NCBI GenBank assembly: GCA_012523605.1
Contig: JAAYTY010000110.1
Span: 1 to 26,571, forward strand
Reading direction: 5' to 3'
Source: Candidatus Fermentibacterota bacterium
GTDB lineage: Bacteria; Fermentibacterota; Fermentibacteria; Fermentibacterales; Fermentibacteraceae
Length of the DNA: 26,571 nt
The notes under the pieces were generated by a model that made no database searches, was not told the DNA's origin, and saw nothing but the letters and a program-made list of their open reading frames with translations. Below are positions 22,319 through 26,571 of this stretch, in pieces. The translations under genes and the position numbers were made by a program. The first letter of the stretch is position 1. Each line of letters opens with the position of its first letter.

Positions 22319-23428
22319 ATGATCGAATCGCTACTCAGGGGCGCAGCGCTCGGGCTGGCCACCGGAACCACGTGCCTGGCATCCTGCGGGCCCGTCTATG
22401 TCGCGTATCTCCTCGGCGAGAAGCGTTCGGCCCTTGGCTCAGTGCGCATTATCCTCATGCTCAATGTGGGCCGGTTCGCAGCATATGCCGCCTTCGGAGC
22501 GCTTGCAGGCCTTCTCGGCGGGGCAGTCCCTGTCGTGCTCAGAATCCCTCTCTCGGCGGCCGGGTACATCCTCTTCGCCGCCTATCTGGTACTTTCTTCA
22601 ATACGGGTGCAGAGGAGCTGCGGCGGATGCTCGACCAACCGTCTCCTCTCATTCACGCGCAGCGCCTTCCTGCTGGGCGTGCTGACCGGCTTCTCGATAT
22701 GCCCGGCATTCCTCATCGCCCTCACGGGAGCCTTCGATTCGAGCGGGCCCGTCGGGGGAATGCTCCTGTTCATGGGATTCTACGCAGGAACTACCGTGTA
22801 CATGCTTCCCTTCGCCTTCCTCGGCCTGCTGACGCGAAGAGAATGGTTTACGAAGGCCGCGCGCATTCTGTCGGTGATGGTCGCGGCATACTTCCTGGCC
22901 TTCGGAATCAGGATGCTGGTGCGTCACTTTTCGCCCGAGCCGATATCCTTTGGCGGCAGCGGAACAGTGCAAGACGACGAGATCTTCTCTCTTGTCGAGC
23001 AGGATACGATCTACCTGGTCACCGATGCGGGTGACCCGGCGGATCACGGCATAGAGCTTGCAGGGTTTCTTTCGGATCTGGGACCCGAGGTCGTCCTGCT
23101 GGAGATAGATTCGACGATCTGGGCCGGCAGGATGGAAACCGTACCGCCGCTCTCCGGAGTCGTCGCGCCTTGGTGGATCGACGCACGGTCGCAGGACAGG
23201 GGGGCCGGCTGGCATCTCGAAGCCGCTTCCCGGGCCGAAGAGGCCCGTCTGAGGATCTTCGCGGTGGAGTACGAACCCTGGTGCTCCGACAGGGCCGAAG
23301 CCATAAAGGCCTTTATGGAGAGGTACAGCTTCAGCGTGGCCCCCGACTCCGGCTTCTCATTCCTCATGCTGAACACTCTCGAGTGCGATCCCTCGGCCTG
23401 CGACACCTGCCCGGCGGGGCTGTTCTGA
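22319..23428 (+). CDS. DsbD_2/TauE-SafE-like membrane protein with a cysteine-rich extracytoplasmic tail
   Basis: The product is 369 residues from ATG 22319 (GGCGGGA upstream); GTG 22289 is an alternative start. About six membrane segments span residues 5-200. CLASCGP (Cys19, Cys23) and SICPAFL (Cys128) correspond to the CxxxCGP and LPC motifs of the DsbD_2 family, which is related to CcdA/DsbD thiol-electron carriers and to sulfite exporters. A CGGC pair (101/104) lies in a positively charged, probably cytoplasmic loop. Charge distribution puts the roughly 160-residue C-terminal domain outside the membrane; it ends with C356-x4-C361-xx-C364. Such proteins move reducing power, metal or sulfur compounds across the inner membrane. 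The location after exported ferredoxins is suggestive; the substrate is unknown. Confidence 0.78.
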   Translation: MIESLLRGAALGLATGTTCLASCGPVYVAYLLGEKRSALGSVRIILMLNVGRFAAYAAFGALAGLLGGAVPVVLRIPLSAAGYILFAAYLVLSSIRVQRSCGGCSTNRLLSFTRSAFLLGVLTGFSICPAFLIALTGAFDSSGPVGGMLLFMGFYAGTTVYMLPFAFLGLLTRREWFTKAARILSVMVAAYFLAFGIRMLVRHFSPEPISFGGSGTVQDDEIFSLVEQDTIYLVTDAGDPADHGIELAGFLSDLGPEVVLLEIDSTIWAGRMETVPPLSGVVAPWWIDARSQDRGAGWHLEAASRAEEARLRIFAVEYEPWCSDRAEAIKAFMERYSFSVAPDSGFSFLMLNTLECDPSACDTCPAGLF

Positions 23429-23470
23429 GAATCTCAAGCAGACGACGCATGGCCGGAAGGCCTTGCCCGA

Positions 23471-24217
23471 CTATTCCATTTCGACTCCTGCAGGCCTGAC
23501 CACATAGAGCACTTCGCTTGCCCAAAGCGACGGAAAGGCTTTGTACAACCTGAGGAAAGCCGGTTTTCCGCGCAGACCCAGTACGTTCACATCGGTATAG
23601 CCCAGCCAGGACAGCCATACTCTGAAATCGCGCGTTGTCCAGTATCGGACATGCTCGCGGGGATCTAGCATGTATGTGACGGGAAACCTGCCGAACAGCA
23701 TTCTCAGCCTGTGGGCGATGTAGCCCAGGTTCGGCGTGGTTATGAAAAGGTTTTTTCGGAAGCGGCCCTGCAGTTTCGACAGCATCGTCTCGGCATCGGC
23801 GATGTGCTCTATGACTTCGAACATGACTATGTGATCGAAAACGGACGGCACGGAGGCGCCTTCGGCTGTCAGATCGATGGAGAGAGTAGCAAAACCCTTC
23901 GACGCGACGCTGGATAGCGCCCTGTCCGATACATCCAGTCCCGTACCCTCTATCCCTGTCGCCTGCCTGATCACTTCCAGGGTTTCTCCGGTGCCGCAGC
24001 CTATGTCCAGAACCGTATCGCCGGCGGAGATGAAGGGAAGTATTCCCCTGGCCCTGCGTCTGGCTGGTTCGGGAATGATTCCCGTGCTCTCCCGTTCCTC
24101 CCAGTAGGTCTCGTAAGAGGTATCGAAGACTCCGGTCTTGGAGGGGAGGGGCATCTCTCCGAAAATCTCTCTGAAGACGCCGCGTCCCTTCTCGCCCATT
24201 CGACGACTCTCGGACAA
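23471..24217 (-). CDS. SAM-dependent methyltransferase (class I, UbiG/Methyltransf_11-like)
   Basis: The product is 248 residues from TTG 24217, preferred because GGGAGGG lies 5 bases before it; ATG 24199 is an alternative. The SAM-binding motif is VLDIGCGTGETLEVI, followed by the acidic end of strand 2 (GTGLDVS), DHIVMFEVIEHI (post I/II region) and FITTPNLGYIAHRLR. The pattern is that of methyltransferases in polysaccharide or lipid modification clusters, but the substrate is unknown. It is transcribed toward the DsbD_2-like gene, with 42 bases between stops, and away from the secreted protein at 24313. Confidence 0.86.
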   Translation of the reverse strand: MSESRRMGEKGRGVFREIFGEMPLPSKTGVFDTSYETYWEERESTGIIPEPARRRARGILPFISAGDTVLDIGCGTGETLEVIRQATGIEGTGLDVSDRALSSVASKGFATLSIDLTAEGASVPSVFDHIVMFEVIEHIADAETMLSKLQGRFRKNLFITTPNLGYIAHRLRMLFGRFPVTYMLDPREHVRYWTTRDFRVWLSWLGYTDVNVLGLRGKPAFLRLYKAFPSLWASEVLYVVRPAGVEME

Positions 24218-24253
24218 TTCACCCTCCCATGGGATTGCATGGAAATGATGACA

Positions 24254-24282
24254 TTGACGCCTGTACATTTCGATGCGATAAA
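24254..24282 (+). promoter_or_regulatory. Possible sigma-70-type promoter for the secreted protein gene
   Basis: TTGACG at 24254-24259 is followed after 17 bases by GATAAA at 24277-24282, with a further 30 bases to the ATG. Both boxes are imperfect (five and four of six). The position in a divergent gap of about 95 bases supports a promoter here. Confidence 0.4.
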
Positions 24283-24312
24283 GCTGTGGATTGGAACAAT
24301 GGAGGTGCCCGG

Positions 24313-26115
24313 ATGAAAAAGCTGGTGGCTATCCTCCTGGCGTCCGCTATCCCTGCATTCTGCCAGACAATGTACTATGACGATTTCAACGACAACTACA
24401 TAGGCGACTGGATGGAAAGATGCGGCTCAGGCACGTAGACCGCCTCGTCCGGGCAGGCTCACTGCCAGACCTCGGCAAACTGCTCCGCCCTGGTCTGCCC
24501 CGGATACCTAGTATCCTAGGATGTGTCGATATCTATTCGCGGCATCGCGACACATGTCCTGGGCATAGTCGCCAGGCTCGACGAGGACGATACGGGCATA
24601 TACGCATATGTCTCGCCCGACCATGATGTCGCCCGCATCAGGAAAGTCGTCGCAGGGGGCACCTCCACCATCTACAGTTCCTTGACGGCTGCTTTCCCCT
24701 CGGGTGTCTATTACGAACTGGAGTTCGTCTGTGAAGGCGATGAACTCATCCTCTACATCCATGCTCCCTCCACCGGGCAGTCCTGGATCCTCGAAGCGAC
24801 CGATCCCTCACCCCAGCCGGGTGAGATAGGGATTGCCGCCGGTGACGAGCCCTATGCGAGCTTCGACTGGTTCAACGCGAGCGGTATTTCCGTTGCTTCT
24901 ATCGAGAATCTGTCCACCGACGACGACATGAGCGGAGAATCGAGCGGAAACGGGAACATGGCCTTCCAGGCCGGTGAGACCATCGAGCTTGCGGTAGGCC
25001 TTTCTTCGTCGGGCAATTCCGCCCTGACCGGAGTTAGTGCCATTCTCCAATCGCTCAGCCCGACGCTGGTGGTGACCGACAACTTCGAGACATATCCCGA
25101 CCTTCTGCCGGGCCAGACATTTTCCTGCTATAACGATTTCGGTGTCACCTGCTCCCCGTCTGCGCTGGAGAACACTGCATATCCTATGAGGCTGACGGTG
25201 TTTGCTGACGGAGGCTTCAGCAAACAGATCGAGTTCAACCTGCCGCTGGGATGCGGGATCCTGTGCAATGTCGAAGGGACATCACCTTACGACTGGACGC
25301 ACTGTGCTTTGGCCGAGAGCTGGTTCGACAACTGGCACATCAGCAGCCTGCGCAACCACACACCCGGAGGAACACACAGTTTCAAGTGCGGTGACACTGG
25401 ATCGGGGGATTATGACGACCTACTCTACTGCGTCGAGACCAGCCCCTGGTTCAACGTCCCGATCGGAGGCGAATTGAGCTTCTGGATGTGGATAGATGCG
25501 CAGGAGTATCTCGCTGAGACGTCGAGTGATGCTCTTGATGGCGGGCTGATCAGAATGGGGCAGTTCGACAACTGGACACAGCTCGAGCCATCGGGGGGCT
25601 ATCCGTATCAGATCATCAGCACAATGGGGCCATTCGCACAGGGCACCGGTGTCTTCTCGGGCACCTACGGATGGCAGCTCGTGGTGGTGGACCTGCCCGA
25701 CTCGCTGGCCGGCCCCAGGCAGCTACGGTTCGTCTTCGGCAGCGACGATGCAGGCACCCGCGAAGGCTGGTACATAGACGACGTTCATGTCACCGGTGGG
25801 ACCGGCGTTGAGCAGCCCGGCGGGTCGAGCCCCGTTCCACCGGTTGTCTTCCAGGCCTTCCCGAATCCCTCCTATGACAACGTGACACTCCAGGTCACCG
25901 GCGGCTCGCCCGGCGCCGAGATCACGGTTTTCGACATGTCCGGCAGGGTCGTCACCAGGCTGGTGCCATCCTCGCAGGGAGGCTCCGCGACAGCCTCCAC
26001 GACATGGGACTGGACCGACAGCTCCGGAGTGCCCGTTCCCTCGGGCGTGTACGTCGCCAGGTGCGTGACTCCCCAGGGAGAGGAACAGGTGCTCAGGCTG
26101 GTGCGGACGCGATAG
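24313..26115 (+). CDS. Large secreted protein with FlgD/Por-type tail, interrupted by two in-frame TAG codons
   Basis: The frame from ATG 24313 (GGAGGT upstream) runs 601 codons to TAG 26113 but contains TAG at 24436 (codon 42) and 24517 (codon 69). A Sec signal (KKLVAILLASAIPAFC) precedes DDFNDNYIGDWMERCGSGT, then TAG, TASSGQ. LamG-like domains usually have GxWxxxxG here, so TGG may have become TAG. Residues about 70-190 continue this beta-sandwich (DVSISIRGIATHVLGIVARL). About 200-430 is a second beta-rich part with WYIDDVHV near its end, as in MAM-like or peptidase-associated domains. The C-terminus carries NPSYDNVTLQV, FDMSGRV and SGVYVARC, a sorting or FlgD-Ig tail. A GTG at 24523 could start a signal-less product. 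It may be a pseudogene or need amber suppression. Confidence 0.68.
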
Positions 26116-26136
26116 CGGAGCGCATCGCGATAAGGC

Positions 26137-26160
26137 GGGGGCGGCCATTCGGCCGCCCCC
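26137..26160. terminator. Bidirectional terminator between convergent genes
   Basis: GGGGGCGGCC and GGCCGCCCCC form a perfect 10-pair stem with loop ATTC. It lies 21 bases after one stop and 21 bases from the other, so it can serve both the secreted protein gene and the symporter gene on the opposite strand, although T-runs are short. Confidence 0.8.
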
Positions 26161-26181
26161 TTCGCATTCCCGCAGGCCGCC

Positions 26182-26571
26182 CTACTTGTCCTGCTTCCTT
26201 CCGGGCAGCATGGCGAACACGTCCGCTACTATCGGAAGCAGGATGATGATGAGCCAGCAGAACAGGAACTCCTGGCTGCGCAGCCCGAAGCTCCCGTATG
26301 GCACTGCGCGCTCGCGGATCTCGCTGAACAGCATCCAGAGGATGCTCATCGGAAGAACCCACCTGATGCAGATGTCCCACCATGCGCCCACGCGGAAGCT
26401 GGAGTTCTGGGTGATGTGCTTGCGCATCCTGTCGGAGCCGTAGGCCCAGCCGATGATGATCACCTGCCCAAGCACGACGAGCGACAGCCCCCAGTAGTTC
26501 ATGAAGTGATCAACGATGTCGAGGATGTAGAGCCCCGAGCCGGTCAGCATGGGCAGGCCCAGTATGAACGC
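26182..26571 (-). CDS. Sodium-dependent symporter, SNF/LeuT-like, C-terminal part (runs off the window)
   Basis: The visible 129 residues begin AFILGLPMLTGSGLYILDIV and contain at least three hydrophobic helices (near LSLVVLGQVIIIGWAYG, WVLPMSILWMLF and FLFCWLIIILLPIVA). The start segment and the GWAYGSDRMRKHI region match the later helices of neurotransmitter:sodium symporter (SNF) proteins. The first half is beyond the right edge. It would import an amino acid or similar solute using Na+, which fits a cell that makes a Na+ gradient with the decarboxylase encoded at 11823-15428. Confidence 0.82.
   Translation of the reverse strand, partial: AFILGLPMLTGSGLYILDIVDHFMNYWGLSLVVLGQVIIIGWAYGSDRMRKHITQNSSFRVGAWWDICIRWVLPMSILWMLFSEIRERAVPYGSFGLRSQEFLFCWLIIILLPIVADVFAMLPGRKQDK

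Noticed and set aside
11062..24519. Genome-wide reassignment of TAG, for example to pyrrolysine
   Set aside because: About a dozen genes end properly with TAG, no methylamine methyltransferase or pyl gene is visible, and the sites do not resemble known pyrrolysine contexts; kept only as a remote alternative in the findings.

Overview
This is a GC-rich window from a bacterium with two membranes. It shows Sec signal peptides, lipoproteins with lipobox cysteines, a predicted outer-membrane barrel, and secreted proteins ending in FlgD/Por-type C-terminal domains. Those tails, a sodium-pumping methylmalonyl-CoA decarboxylase operon and several exported proteins without clear relatives fit an uncultured, probably anaerobic and fermentative member of the Fibrobacteres-Chlorobi-Bacteroidetes (FCB) side of the tree. 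That placement is inference; there is no rRNA gene here. TGA and TAG are both frequent, normal stop codons, and TAA is rare.

Layout. Positions 1-94 hold the tail of an ISL3-type transposase and its IS end, followed by tRNA-Arg(ACG). A lipoprotein gene (minus strand) diverges from an ABC ATPase/permease pair, then come tldD and tldE. An hsp20 gene behind an excellent sigma-54 promoter, a nitroreductase, an M24 peptidase and tadA follow, and prs converges on them. From 9982 to 15428 lies an operon for the methylmalonyl-CoA route: cobalamin-binding mutase small subunit, MeaB, epimerase, and decarboxylase alpha, gamma-like, biotin-carrier and beta subunits. Next are a sugar-nucleotide epimerase, a SpoU methyltransferase, an Omp28-like secreted thioredoxin-fold gene, tRNA-Ser(CGA), a cluster of exported ferredoxins, a methyltransferase, a large secreted protein, and the end of a sodium:solute symporter.

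The most unusual system is at 19169-23428. Four small proteins, each with a Sec or lipoprotein signal and two to four [4Fe-4S] ferredoxin motifs, are followed by a predicted outer-membrane barrel and a DsbD_2/TauE-like membrane protein with a cysteine-rich tail. Ferredoxins are normally cytoplasmic, so this may be an extracytoplasmic iron-sulfur electron relay.

The second notable locus is at 17429-18435. An Omp28-like gene has TGA exactly where the first cysteine of the redox CxxC should be. It is followed at the right distance by a hairpin with a GGUC loop, as in the E. coli fdhF SECIS, so it looks like an exported selenoprotein, although the gene also carries a frameshift.

Two further genes have in-frame TAG codons: meaB (one) and the secreted protein at 24313 (two). 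Three copies of an element with conserved inverted ends (8555, 17185, 18909) are scattered between genes, and two of them supply the stop codon of the upstream gene.
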